A DNA stretch of 36,721 bases from an uncultured Clostridia bacterium (GTDB taxonomy: Bacteria > Bacillota > Clostridia > TANB77 > CAG-508), in NCBI GenBank assembly GCA_934129745.1, contig CAKOWZ010000018.1, positions 1-36,721 on the forward strand. The letters are read 5' to 3'. Shown in pieces: positions 16,616-24,612 of this stretch (positions within the stretch are counted from its first letter, which is position 1; each line of letters opens with the position of its first letter). Both the position numbers and the translations under genes were made by a program. The notes beneath the pieces were generated by a model that ran no database searches, was not told the DNA's origin, and was given only the letters and a program-made list of their open reading frames with translations.

Positions 16616-17281
16616 ATGGAAATAGATGATGATAGAAGAGAAGATGCAATAGAAAAAGCAAATGAAAGATGGAATAATGTTCATAGTCATTATGAAAGAG
16701 AACAAATAAAATATGATGATTGGTTAGATTTATTTGAAAGAGCTATTTCAGAATGCAAAACTCCCATAATTGATTTAGGTTGTGGTAGTGGTAATGATAC
16801 TTTATATTTGATTGAAAAGGGAAAACAAGTTATTCCTTGTGATTATTCACAAAATGCAATACAAAATATACGCAATAACTTTCCAGAAGTAACAAGAGCA
16901 GAATGTTTTGATATGACAAAAGGATTGCCTTTTGATGATAATTTTACAAGTGTTATAATTAGCGATTTGTCACTACATTATTTTACAGAAGAAAAAACTT
17001 TTGATATTTTAGAAGAATTAAAAAGAGTGTTAAAACCAAATGGAATATTATTATTTAGAGTCAATTCAGTAAAAGATGTTAATCATGGTGCAGGAGAAGG
17101 AACCGAAATAGAGCCACATTTATATGAAACAGAAGATGGTAGATATAAAAGATTTTTTGATGAAGATGATATAAAAAGATTCTTTGCTAATTGGGAAGAA
17201 TTATATTTACATGAAGAAACTATGGGAAGATATGGATTAGAAAAAATATTATGGAGAGGTGCTTTTAAAGTTAATAAATAG
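16616..17281 (+). CDS. Class I SAM-dependent methyltransferase
   Basis: 221 aa. Motif I is IDLGCGSGNDT, with the acidic end of strand 2 in CDYSQNA, motif IV-like VIISDLSLHYF and LKRVLKPNGILLFRV, typical of small-molecule methyltransferases of the Methyltransf_11/25 type. RBS AGGAGG precedes ATG 16616. The acceptor is unknown. It sits between a phosphoesterase and a histidine phosphatase in one operon, which suggests joint modification of a small molecule, though this is inference. Confidence 0.87.
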   Translation: MEIDDDRREDAIEKANERWNNVHSHYEREQIKYDDWLDLFERAISECKTPIIDLGCGSGNDTLYLIEKGKQVIPCDYSQNAIQNIRNNFPEVTRAECFDMTKGLPFDDNFTSVIISDLSLHYFTEEKTFDILEELKRVLKPNGILLFRVNSVKDVNHGAGEGTEIEPHLYETEDGRYKRFFDEDDIKRFFANWEELYLHEETMGRYGLEKILWRGAFKVNK

Positions 17282-17299
17282 AAATGGAGGAAAAATGAA

Positions 17300-17863
17300 A
17301 TGCCACAATTATATTTTATTAGACATGGACAAACAGAAGCAAATGTAAAAGGAATATTAACAGGAAGATTAGAAACAAGTTTAACTCAAAAGGGAATAGC
17401 TGATGCAATTGCTTTATCAAAAGAACTAACGGAAGATTTTGATTACTACTATTGTTCTCCTTTAACAAGAACACATCAAACATTAAAAGCAATAAAGGGA
17501 AATGTTGAATTTGTTATAGATGAGAGAATAACAGAAGTATCTTCAGGAGATTGGCAAGGAAAATTAAAATCTGATTTACCAGAAAAAGAATACGATTTAT
17601 ATAAAAAAGGACAACTAAATCCACCAAACGGAGAGTCTTTAGAAGATGTTGATAAAAGGATAAAATCATTTTTAGAAGATATATTTTCTAAATATAAAGC
17701 AGATGAAAAAATATTGGTTGTAACACATAATGCCTTTATGAGAAATCTTAAAAGAATGTTTATAGATAAAGACAAAGTTCTAGAACCAAAGAATTTAGAG
17801 ATATTTATAGTCAATAATGAAATGTATAAAGAACTAGAACAACAGGAAGAAGAAAGAAATTAG
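17300..17863 (+). CDS. Histidine phosphatase (phosphoglycerate mutase-like)
   Basis: 187 aa. It opens with YFIRHGQTEAN, where RHG carries the phosphorylated His, followed by LTGRLETSLTQKG, a second catalytic region YCSPLTRTHQT, the Glu in ITEVSSGDWQG, and VVTHNAFMRNL with the second catalytic His. This is the full histidine phosphatase branch-1 pattern. Substrate unknown. RBS GGAGG lies 10 nt before ATG 17300. The next gene begins 7 nt after the stop. Confidence 0.9.
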   Translation: MPQLYFIRHGQTEANVKGILTGRLETSLTQKGIADAIALSKELTEDFDYYYCSPLTRTHQTLKAIKGNVEFVIDERITEVSSGDWQGKLKSDLPEKEYDLYKKGQLNPPNGESLEDVDKRIKSFLEDIFSKYKADEKILVVTHNAFMRNLKRMFIDKDKVLEPKNLEIFIVNNEMYKELEQQEEERN

Positions 17864-17870
17864 GTGAAAA

Positions 17871-18245
17871 ATGCAGATAGATGATATAATTCAATATTGT
17901 TTAAAGAAGAATAAGGCATACATAGATTATCCATTTGGAGATTTACCAATATGTTTTAAAGTGAATAATAAATTATTTGCACAATTATATCCATTAGAAA
18001 ATGATTATAAAATAACTCTAAAATGTGATGTATTGTTGGCAGAACTATATAGAAAACAATATAAAGATATAGTAATAAAAGGGTATCACTGTCCACCTGT
18101 TCAAGCACCACATTTTAATACTATTTATATAAATGAAATAGATGAAAAAGTCTTGTTGGAAATGATAGACCATTCGTATGATATTGTAGTAAAAAGTTTT
18201 CCAAAGAAAATTCAAAAAGAAATTTTAGGAGAAAATAATGAATAG
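17871..18245 (+). CDS. MmcQ/YjbR family protein
   Basis: 124 aa. The family pattern is clear: YIDYPFGD near the N-terminus, FAQLYP, KITLKCDVLLAEL, then YHCPPVQAPHFNTIYIN and a final MIDHSYDIVVKSFPKK. MmcQ/YjbR proteins have a CyaY-like fold and are described as possibly DNA-binding; their reaction is unknown. Its stop overlaps the next start by 8 nt, so the P-loop protein is translationally coupled. Confidence 0.87.
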   Translation: MQIDDIIQYCLKKNKAYIDYPFGDLPICFKVNNKLFAQLYPLENDYKITLKCDVLLAELYRKQYKDIVIKGYHCPPVQAPHFNTIYINEIDEKVLLEMIDHSYDIVVKSFPKKIQKEILGENNE

Positions 18246-18687
18246 CAAATATGTAGAAGAATTAAAAGAAATATTTGATAATAACAAAGATAAAAGAATA
18301 TTGGTTATAGGTACAACATGTACAGGAAAATCTACACTTATAAAAAATCTAGGCATAGGATTAGATATGGACAAGGTTATATTTCCGCTTCTAACTAAAG
18401 AGGAATCAGACTATGTATGTCAAACACCTTGGACAAAAGAAATTGGCGAAAAAATGACTTATCTTGTAAAAACTAAACTAAAGATACAACCAGGAGAGCC
18501 ACTATTTGGCACAGTGTTAGTTGACTGTGATTTGATAATTTATTTACATATAAGCGATGAGCTATTGAAGAAAAGGACAACTTTAAGAAATGTAGATTTT
18601 ACAAATGCTAAAAATATGCAAACAGAAATAGAAAAAGAAATAAAAAATTCAGATATAAAAGTTATTACTCTTGAAGTAATAGAGTAA
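18238..18687 (+). CDS. Small P-loop ATPase / kinase-like protein
   Basis: 149 aa. Walker A is IGTTCTGKST (residues about 24-33). Walker B is less clear (LVDCDLIIYLHIS); the C-terminal LLKKRTTLRNVD supplies Arg residues of a lid, as in AAA_33/shikimate-kinase-sized kinases. Likely phosphorylates a small molecule. An AGAAGCGG octamer (18385-18392, complementary) lies in the coding region as Phe-Pro-Leu-Leu-Thr. The overlapping start with the MmcQ gene suggests the two act together. Confidence 0.75.
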   Translation: MNSKYVEELKEIFDNNKDKRILVIGTTCTGKSTLIKNLGIGLDMDKVIFPLLTKEESDYVCQTPWTKEIGEKMTYLVKTKLKIQPGEPLFGTVLVDCDLIIYLHISDELLKKRTTLRNVDFTNAKNMQTEIEKEIKNSDIKVITLEVIE

Positions 18688-18703
18688 TTGAAATGAGGTA
18701 AAA

Positions 18704-19252
18704 ATGAAAAAAATATTATTAACAAGTACAGGATTTGAGAATAAAAACATTGAAAATAAGTTTTTAGAATTATTAAATAAGAATTCAGAAAACGCTAAAG
18801 TATTATTTATAATTACTGCTGCAATTGATCCAGATGCTATTCGAATGTTATCTGGTTGCCTTGATGATTTAACTAATTGTGGTGTAAAAGATGCCAATAT
18901 AACTATTTATGATTTGCACAAAACTATAAGTGATAAAGAATTAAATGAATTTGATGCAATATATGTTTGTGGTGGTTCAACTAAGCATTTAGTGTCAAGA
19001 ATGGAAGAAATAAATTTTAAACAATCAGTAGAAGAATATTTAAAAAATGGTGGTATTTATATAGGTGTAAGTGCTGGTAGTGTATGTGCTAGTGGTAAGT
19101 ATGAGAATGGTTTAGATTTCATAAAAAATGTTTTAGATGTGCATTGTGATGTTGGAACTAAAAATGGAAAAATAGAAACAAACGAAAAGATATGTTTAAC
19201 TAATAATCAAGCAATATTTATTAATGATAATGTAATAGAAATATTTGAGTAA
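18704..19252 (+). CDS. Short peptidase E-like (S51) protein
   Basis: 182 aa, against about 225 for the relative at 3302. The S51 core is retained: KILLTSTGFENK at the N-terminus, AIYVCGGSTKHLV and the nucleophile elbow GVSAGSVCAS (Ser at about residue 124). The C-terminal part is shorter, and a separate catalytic His motif like LCHY is replaced by LDVHCD. RBS GAGGT. It lies 16 nt before the GNAT copy 2, so S51-then-GNAT order partly repeats the left block. Confidence 0.78.
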   Translation: MKKILLTSTGFENKNIENKFLELLNKNSENAKVLFIITAAIDPDAIRMLSGCLDDLTNCGVKDANITIYDLHKTISDKELNEFDAIYVCGGSTKHLVSRMEEINFKQSVEEYLKNGGIYIGVSAGSVCASGKYENGLDFIKNVLDVHCDVGTKNGKIETNEKICLTNNQAIFINDNVIEIFE

Positions 19253-19267
19253 AGGAAATGAAAATAT

Positions 19268-19741
19268 ATGATTATAGAATATGATTCTAAATATGATGAA
19301 GAAATAAAAGATTTATTAGTTCAACTACAACAATATTTAGCTGATATGGATAGAGAAGGATATAACATAGTTGGAGATGAATATAGAGAAAAATACTTTA
19401 TTAAGACTATGGAAGAAATAAAAAAATGTAATGGTAAAATTCTATTATATGAAGATAATGAAAAAATAGTGGGATTAGTAGTCGGCTTAATAAACAATGA
19501 TGAAACAGATAGATATGATTTTAAAGCACCAAAGCGTGGAAGAATTACCGAACTAATTGTAGAAAAAGAATATAGAGGAAAACAAATCGGAAAGCAATTA
19601 CTTGATGCTATGAAAGAATACTTAAAATCTGTTAAATGCGAAAAAATCCTTATTGCTGTGTTTGGTTATAATGAAAGTGCCATAAAATTCTATGAGAAAA
19701 ATGGATACCATATAAGAATGATAGATATGATTGAAGATTAA
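19268..19741 (+). CDS. GNAT N-acetyltransferase, copy 2
   Basis: 157 aa, about 90% identical to the protein at 6325-6798. Motif A EYRGKQIGKQLLDAM and the YNESAIKFYEKNGY tail are unchanged. Differences concentrate in the first 60 residues and are mostly conservative. Both copies keep the same start and length, so both are probably functional. The flanks differ completely: here it is embedded in the ten-gene operon, between the S51 protein and the 281-aa protein. Confidence 0.9.
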   Translation: MIIEYDSKYDEEIKDLLVQLQQYLADMDREGYNIVGDEYREKYFIKTMEEIKKCNGKILLYEDNEKIVGLVVGLINNDETDRYDFKAPKRGRITELIVEKEYRGKQIGKQLLDAMKEYLKSVKCEKILIAVFGYNESAIKFYEKNGYHIRMIDMIED

Positions 19742-19762
19742 AGTAAGATTTGGAGGATAATC

Positions 19763-20608
19763 ATGAAAAAGAAGGAAGAATACATTGCAAAAGCTAACAA
19801 ATATTTTAAAATGAAAAAAATAACTAGAAACACATTTATAAACCAAATAAATAAGTTTTATGAACTAAATAAAACTTTCAAGCTAGAGCTACATAAATAT
19901 AAAACTGGCGATGAAGTAATTTTAAAACAAGGAACGTTTTTACATGGTTCAAGAAACGCAATGGAAATGATTGAGGAAATAAAAAACGATGGTATTATTA
20001 GCAAAGATTTTGTTCAAAAATACAATAAAAACGTAAAAACACCATTATGTGCTTCAATGTGGAACATACAGGAAGATATTTCATTAAAAGATTATATATT
20101 ATTATATAGTGGAGCAACAGTAACACTATCAACTGCTGATAATAAAATGGTTGATATTAAACTAGTAAAATATGGAGAATTAGATAAAGAATTAGAAGCT
20201 TTTAAGGATACGCCGTATTGGAGATGGGTTGCAGAACAAACAAAGGAATCTAGATTTATGCCATGCTTGGCAAATAATAAAGTAAATATTGGCTTTATAT
20301 TTAATACCGAAAGCGTAGAAGCAAAAGAATATATAAAAAACGATGTGTTTAACTTAGATTTGAATCCAAAGATTGTGAAAACTGTTTTAGAAAAATGGTT
20401 TTATACTAAATATATTTACTGTGAAAAAAGAACACCATTAACAACAAATAGAGAAAGTGCAATTCTATTTGGAATGCCATCTTGTTTTATAGAAGGCATT
20501 TTAGTAAGTAGGGAATATGAGCATGATAGTGACAAGATAGAAGAATTAAAAAATTATTTTCCGAATTGTTATATAGCTAATTTAGATGGAAAAGTAATTA
20601 GAGAATAA
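19763..20608 (+). CDS. Unknown protein, possibly ADP-ribosyltransferase-like (281 aa)
   Basis: No firm family. An N-terminal Lys-rich helical part (1-50) precedes ILKQGTFLHGSRNAMEMIEEI...GIISKDF (about 54-80). The LHGS plus following helix and Gly-Ile resemble the first conserved block of ADP-ribosyltransferase and KptA-like folds (xHGT...I...GL). A later LLYSGATVTLST and a terminal ESAILFGMPSCFIEGIL could be the remaining strands. This is a tentative reading only. Cytoplasmic. RBS TTGGAGG. Next gene 14 nt downstream. Confidence 0.45.
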   Translation: MKKKEEYIAKANKYFKMKKITRNTFINQINKFYELNKTFKLELHKYKTGDEVILKQGTFLHGSRNAMEMIEEIKNDGIISKDFVQKYNKNVKTPLCASMWNIQEDISLKDYILLYSGATVTLSTADNKMVDIKLVKYGELDKELEAFKDTPYWRWVAEQTKESRFMPCLANNKVNIGFIFNTESVEAKEYIKNDVFNLDLNPKIVKTVLEKWFYTKYIYCEKRTPLTTNRESAILFGMPSCFIEGILVSREYEHDSDKIEELKNYFPNCYIANLDGKVIRE

Positions 20609-20622
20609 AAGAGGTGTAATAT

Positions 20623-21657
20623 ATGATAGACGGATATATATGTAAAAAAGCAACAATTAAAGATATGCAGCAAAATTGGAATTACTTAATAGAAATTCAT
20701 CCAGATAATAATGCTTGGAAAATATGGAAAGAAAAAGCTATTAAGGATATGGAGAATGGAAATGCAATAGTATATTATGGAATTTTAAATGGAGTAATAA
20801 TTTCAGAGGCAACTGCGATGTTATCAAATTTAGATGTTCAAAATAGCGATGAATTAGTGGATGATACAACTGCATATTTATCAGCTTTTAGAACTAGAAA
20901 AGAATATCGTGGAAAAGGATTTTTTTCTGAACTATATAAATTTATGGAAAATGACTTAAAAAATAAAGGATATAAAAAACTAACATTAGGTGTAGAACCT
21001 TGTGAAGTAAAAAATATGATAATCTATTTTAAATATGGTTTTACAGATTTTATAAAAACAGCGTATGAAATAGAACCTGCAAAAAACGAAAATGAAGAGC
21101 CTATACAATATATGGTATGTTATTATTCAAAAAATATAGAAGAAAAAAACACCAATAACATACAAAAAGGAAAATTAATTGCTATTTGTGGTAAAATTGC
21201 TAGTGGAAAGTCATATTATGCTAATCAAATAAAAGAAAAAGAAAATGCAATTATCTTAAATACAGATGAACTTACTTATGCTATGTTCGATAATGAACAA
21301 GGAGATAAATATACAGATTTAGCAAATAGAGCTAATGAATATTTATTGAAGAAAGCTGTAGAACTCGTAAAGATAGGTTGTAATGTTATTTTAGATTGGG
21401 GATTCTGGAGAAAGTATAATAGAGGATATGTAACTGAATACTTCAAAAATGAAAATATTAGTGTAGAATGGCATTATATAAATATTGATAATTTATCCTG
21501 GGAACAGAATATAGAAGAACGAAATCACAATATAAATGAAGGTATGAATAAAACAGATTTCTATGTAACAGAAGGTCTTAAGAAAAAATTATTAGATAAT
21601 TGGGAAGAACCAAGTAAAGATGAAATAGATGTTTGGTATAATTTTAAAAGGCAATAA
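20623..21657 (+). CDS. Bifunctional fusion: GNAT acetyltransferase plus P-loop kinase
   Basis: 344 aa. Residues about 1-165 are a GNAT domain with motif A EYRGKGFFSELYKFM and CEVKNMIIYFKYGFTDF. After a Lys/Asn linker, residues about 184-344 are an AAA_33/zeta-like kinase: Walker A ICGKIASGKSYYA (about 188-200), ILNTDEL with a catalytic-type Asp, ILDWGFWRKYNR and a lid EERNHNINEG. It resembles small-molecule O-phosphotransferases of the chloramphenicol phosphotransferase/zeta-toxin group. Joined acetyl- and phosphotransferase activities recall bifunctional drug-modifying enzymes, but the substrate is unknown. Confidence 0.82.
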   Translation: MIDGYICKKATIKDMQQNWNYLIEIHPDNNAWKIWKEKAIKDMENGNAIVYYGILNGVIISEATAMLSNLDVQNSDELVDDTTAYLSAFRTRKEYRGKGFFSELYKFMENDLKNKGYKKLTLGVEPCEVKNMIIYFKYGFTDFIKTAYEIEPAKNENEEPIQYMVCYYSKNIEEKNTNNIQKGKLIAICGKIASGKSYYANQIKEKENAIILNTDELTYAMFDNEQGDKYTDLANRANEYLLKKAVELVKIGCNVILDWGFWRKYNRGYVTEYFKNENISVEWHYINIDNLSWEQNIEERNHNINEGMNKTDFYVTEGLKKKLLDNWEEPSKDEIDVWYNFKRQ

Positions 21658-21711
21658 AAAGAATGAAATGATGATAAATTCATCGTACAAAACTAGGAAG
21701 GAAACAAATAA

Positions 21712-22377
21712 ATGAAAAGAGAATTAGAAAACTTTATTATAGAAAGTGATATTCAACTTAATTATTTCGATGATGTAGTAGATTATATTGCAAAAAATGA
21801 AAGAAAGATATTAGACTTTTTTAAATTAGAAAAATTACCTAACAAAGTAAAAATATTGATTCTTAGCTATGAGCCATTTAAAGAATTTATTATTTCTAAA
21901 TATGGTGAAATATTAAGTTATATTTGTGGAGATTCTAATTCTTCAACTCATACCATAAGAATACTAAATGTTGATGATCAAATTAAATATACAACTCACA
22001 AAGATGCTGATGTTAAAAAAATACAAGATACTGCATTACATGAAATTGTACATCAATGTCATCATATATATATCACAGACTATACTGGTTATAAACAGAC
22101 TACCTGGTTTTCTGAAGGTTTGGCAACAAATCTCTCAAATCAAAAATATGAGCTTCAAGATTTGAATCAGTGCAATTTTGATGAGCTAAAAACTGATTTT
22201 AGGCATTACAAAGGAAGTTATAGATATGCATATACAATCGTTAATTATATTTTAAACAATTATTCAGATGAAGAAATAGAAAGATTATACAAAAATCCAG
22301 CTTATGTAAGAGAAACTGCAAATAGAATCTTTGAAGAAGCTAAAATATGGGCAAATAACAAATTAAACTTAAAATAA
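21712..22377 (+). CDS. Gluzincin-type metallopeptidase-like protein, copy 2
   Basis: 221 aa, about 86% identical to 2607-3275 and colinear over the whole length, with HEIVHQ and FSEGLAT unchanged. RBS AGGAAGG. It is the last gene of the operon; the intrinsic terminator begins at the stop codon itself. Finding this gene first in the left block and last in this operon suggests independent acquisition, or duplication and rearrangement of one ancestral cargo set. Confidence 0.8.
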   Translation: MKRELENFIIESDIQLNYFDDVVDYIAKNERKILDFFKLEKLPNKVKILILSYEPFKEFIISKYGEILSYICGDSNSSTHTIRILNVDDQIKYTTHKDADVKKIQDTALHEIVHQCHHIYITDYTGYKQTTWFSEGLATNLSNQKYELQDLNQCNFDELKTDFRHYKGSYRYAYTIVNYILNNYSDEEIERLYKNPAYVRETANRIFEEAKIWANNKLNLK

Positions 22378-22406
22378 GATGTGTTAGCTTACACATCTTA
22401 AATTTT
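22376..22406 (+). terminator. Operon terminator overlapping the stop codon
   Basis: AAGATGTGT (22376-22384) and ACACATCTT (22391-22399) form a perfect 9-bp stem with a 6-nt loop, followed by AAATTTTTC. It closes the ten-gene operon. Confidence 0.85.
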
Positions 22407-22453
22407 TCTCTTATTTAGCATAGAATTATGTTTGATCAGGTTAGATTTAATTA

Positions 22454-22714
22454 CTATTTTTCGAGTTTATCTTCAATACCAGCCAATAATTCAGGTATTG
22501 AAATGCCAAGAACTTTTGCTATTCCATATAGTTCATAATCTTTAACTACTCTAGTATTAGCTTCAATTTTACTTATATCATTTTTATGAATATTAATACC
22601 AAGTAAATTCAAATCATTAGCAACATCAGCTTGAGAAAGATGTTTAACCTTTCTTAATTTTACCAAATTATCACTAATAACATTAAAACAATCGTTTAAT
22701 TTGCGTGTACTCAT
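22454..22714 (-). CDS. XRE-family HTH regulator, copy 1
   Basis: 86 aa. The XRE/Cro-CI HTH spans nearly the whole protein: LVKLRKVKHLSQADVANDL, then NDISKIEANTRVVKDYELYGIAKVLGISIPELL. There is no extra domain, so it is a bare DNA-binding repressor. ATG 22714 has AAGGTGG upstream. It is a paralogue of the regulator at 22999-23256, in the same orientation. An inverted repeat TGACA-N9-TGTCA at its promoter is a candidate autoregulatory operator. Confidence 0.85.
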   Translation of the reverse strand: MSTRKLNDCFNVISDNLVKLRKVKHLSQADVANDLNLLGINIHKNDISKIEANTRVVKDYELYGIAKVLGISIPELLAGIEDKLEK

Positions 22715-22773
22715 AAATAAAACCACCTTTTTTATAGTATTTATTTGATTTTATATCTATAATCGTGTTATTA

Positions 22774-22793
22774 TGACATTAGGATTGTGTCAA
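22774..22793 (-). promoter_or_regulatory. Candidate operator and -35 of the XRE gene
   Basis: TGACA (22774-22778) and TGTCA (22788-22792) form an inverted repeat whose right arm includes a -35 TTGACA on the minus strand (22793-22788). The -10 is weak (TAACAC at 17 nt), as expected for a regulated promoter. Confidence 0.45.
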
Positions 22794-22887
22794 AAGATAA
22801 TAATTAAAAAATACAACAGAAAAAGGCTGATAAAAATGAATAAGGAATATGAATAAAAAATTAAAATGTGATAAGATAGGGGAGAAA

Positions 22888-22914
22888 CAAAAAAAGAATA
22901 TGAAAATCATATTC
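22888..22914 (-). terminator. Terminator of the second XRE gene
   Basis: GAATATGA (22896-22903) / TCATATTC (22907-22914). On the minus strand the stem is followed by a run of seven T residues. Confidence 0.75.
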
Positions 22915-22998
22915 TTCAAATGTATAAGGCAGTATGTATTAAATACTTAACCTAAAATAAAAAAATCACTACTACAATAAAGTAATAGTAATTTGCAT

Positions 22999-23256
22999 TT
23001 AATTAAAGTATTTGTCGCTATCTTCATGTAATTGCGAAATAGTAATACCTAAAACTTTACATATAGCCGCTTCTTCATAATCACGAATAAATAGGGTATT
23101 ATTTTCAATTCTTGAAATATCAGAGTTATATAGCGTAACACCGAGTAGAGCAACTTTGTTTGCAAGTTCTCGTTGTGATAGTCCTTTAAGCTCTCTGTAT
23201 TTTTTTATATTTTTACCGACAATATTTTGATAGCCATTAAAGTTCTTTGTTCTCAT
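22999..23256 (-). CDS. XRE-family HTH regulator, copy 2
   Basis: 85 aa. HTH of the same subtype as the neighbour: IKKYRELKGLSQRELANKVALLG, SDISRIENNTLFIRDYEEAAICKVLGIT. The pairing of two related repressors upstream of a divergent response regulator looks like a control switch. RBS GGAGC. An AGAAGCGG octamer lies within the gene (23067-23074, complementary). Confidence 0.85.
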   Translation of the reverse strand: MRTKNFNGYQNIVGKNIKKYRELKGLSQRELANKVALLGVTLYNSDISRIENNTLFIRDYEEAAICKVLGITISQLHEDSDKYFN

Positions 23257-23379
23257 TATATTATTATTGCTCCTTTTTGTTTAAAAAATTCAAAATAATA
23301 ATATAATATTTTTTTAGGTTCAGTGTTGTGTACCAGTTAGCAGGAAATATAAAATTAAATGAAGAAGGGAAGAGGTAAT

Positions 23380-24069
23380 ATGAGTATTAAAACTAGAGTT
23401 ATAATTGCAGATGATGATGTTCATATTTGCAAATTTATTGAAGAATCTTTAAATAAACATGATGATATTGAGATATTAGGAATAGCAAATACAGATGAAG
23501 AAGAAATAGGAATGATAGAGGAGTTAAAACCAGAAGTTGTTATAACAGATTTAATGAGAAATCATAAATATACTGGATTAGACATAATTAAAAATTACTT
23601 TGAAAAGAAAAGCAACATTAAATTTTTAGTTGTATCTGCTGATAGAAAAGAAGATGTTATAAGAGATGGCTTGGAAGTTGCAGGTTATATTCAAAAAGGT
23701 TTTTCATTTAATTATGAATTAATATATACTGAATTAAAAAGAATAAAAAAAGAAATAATAGATGAAGAATATAATAACTGGGATAAGAAATATCATACAT
23801 TAGAATATATAGATTTATATTCAATTTTCAATGAGGAAGAAAAAGCTATTTTAAGCAAGCTAGGTATAGAAATAAAGAACAAGAAATACACTGAATATGA
23901 GTATGAATCAACACTGAGAGAGTTATACTATTATATAGAAATAGATGAAGATGATCCAGAAGTAGTTGCAACTTTGGAATCAACAAGAAAATATATATCA
24001 GATAAAGATGTATCACAAGAAGAATTTGATAATCTTATAAAGAAGATTGATAGCCTAAATATATTATAA
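23380..24069 (+). CDS. Response regulator receiver (REC) protein without a DNA-binding domain
   Basis: 229 aa. Residues about 1-120 form a REC domain: acidic pair in VIIADDD, phospho-acceptor Asp in VVITDLM, a Ser switch in VVSAD and Lys in YIQKGF. The rest has no HTH. It contains a small helical domain (AILSKLGIEIKNKKYT...) shared with the proteins at 13401 and 24242, and an acidic tail. ATG 23380 is preferred over 23359 because GAAGAGG precedes it. No histidine kinase is in the window. A Spo0A_C-like protein is encoded nearby on the opposite strand, so receiver and effector may be separate polypeptides. Confidence 0.85.
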   Translation: MSIKTRVIIADDDVHICKFIEESLNKHDDIEILGIANTDEEEIGMIEELKPEVVITDLMRNHKYTGLDIIKNYFEKKSNIKFLVVSADRKEDVIRDGLEVAGYIQKGFSFNYELIYTELKRIKKEIIDEEYNNWDKKYHTLEYIDLYSIFNEEEKAILSKLGIEIKNKKYTEYEYESTLRELYYYIEIDEDDPEVVATLESTRKYISDKDVSQEEFDNLIKKIDSLNIL

Positions 24070-24094
24070 TTTTTAGAAAACAACGATAAAATAC

Positions 24095-24221
24095 TTGCTA
24101 AAACGCAACTATAAATGTATAATACAAAAGTTACCAGAAGTGTTATTTCTAATTTATGAAAGCATTACTTTCAAAATGAAAGAAATACTTTCTTGTCGAA
24201 TTTTGTTGTTTTTTGTCGAAT
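24095..24221 (+). promoter_or_regulatory. Promoter and phased repeat array before the 106-aa gene
   Basis: Promoter: TTGCTA (24095-24100), 17 nt, TATAAT (24118-24123). Downstream, GAAAG and CTTTC alternate exactly every 10 bp: GAAAG 24158, CTTTC 24168, GAAAG 24178, CTTTC 24188. Next comes a TTGTCGAAT pair exactly 20 bp apart (24193, 24213). One-helical-turn phasing suggests cooperative binding of a regulator on one face of the DNA, or two small leader hairpins. Confidence 0.65.
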
Positions 24222-24241
24222 AATGTGTTATTATAGGAAAA

Positions 24242-24562
24242 ATGCCAAAGATAAATAACAAAAAATTTAAAATAGAAAGAGTGTTTTATATGGAAGATCA
24301 TAAAGTTTTAGACGAATACTATAATAAAAAGTTTATTAATATATATAAATATATAACAGATGAATTCAAAGAAATATTAAATAAACTGGATATTATAATT
24401 GAAGATAAAGATTATTCTAATTCTGAGTTTGATGAAATAAACTCCAGACTAATTAGAATGCGTAAAAATACAGAATTTCTAAATTCTAAAAACATAGATA
24501 ACATTCAATATATGAAACTTCTAGATTTATTTGATAAAATAGAAGCGGATTATGATTTATAA
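24242..24562 (+). CDS. Small acidic helical protein (106 aa) sharing the response-regulator tail domain
   Basis: Unknown family. The segment FKEILNKLDIIIEDKDYS followed by an acidic helix matches the domain after the REC domain at 23380 and the protein at 13401. No HTH. ATG 24242 has TAGGAAA nearby; an internal ATG at 24290 has AGAGTG and would give a 90-aa product, so the start is uncertain. An AGAAGCGG octamer overlaps the last codons (24541-24548). It could be a partner or competitor of the response regulator. Confidence 0.6.
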   Translation: MPKINNKKFKIERVFYMEDHKVLDEYYNKKFINIYKYITDEFKEILNKLDIIIEDKDYSNSEFDEINSRLIRMRKNTEFLNSKNIDNIQYMKLLDLFDKIEADYDL

Positions 24563-24580
24563 ATAAAAAGACAAAATTTT

Positions 24581-24612
24581 AAGGACTGTCAAATATGATA
24601 GTCCTTTCTTAT
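24581..24612 (+). terminator. Terminator between convergent genes
   Basis: AAGGACT (24581-24587) / AGTCCTT (24600-24606) with inner TCA/TGA pairing, then TCTTATTTCTC. Confidence 0.75.
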
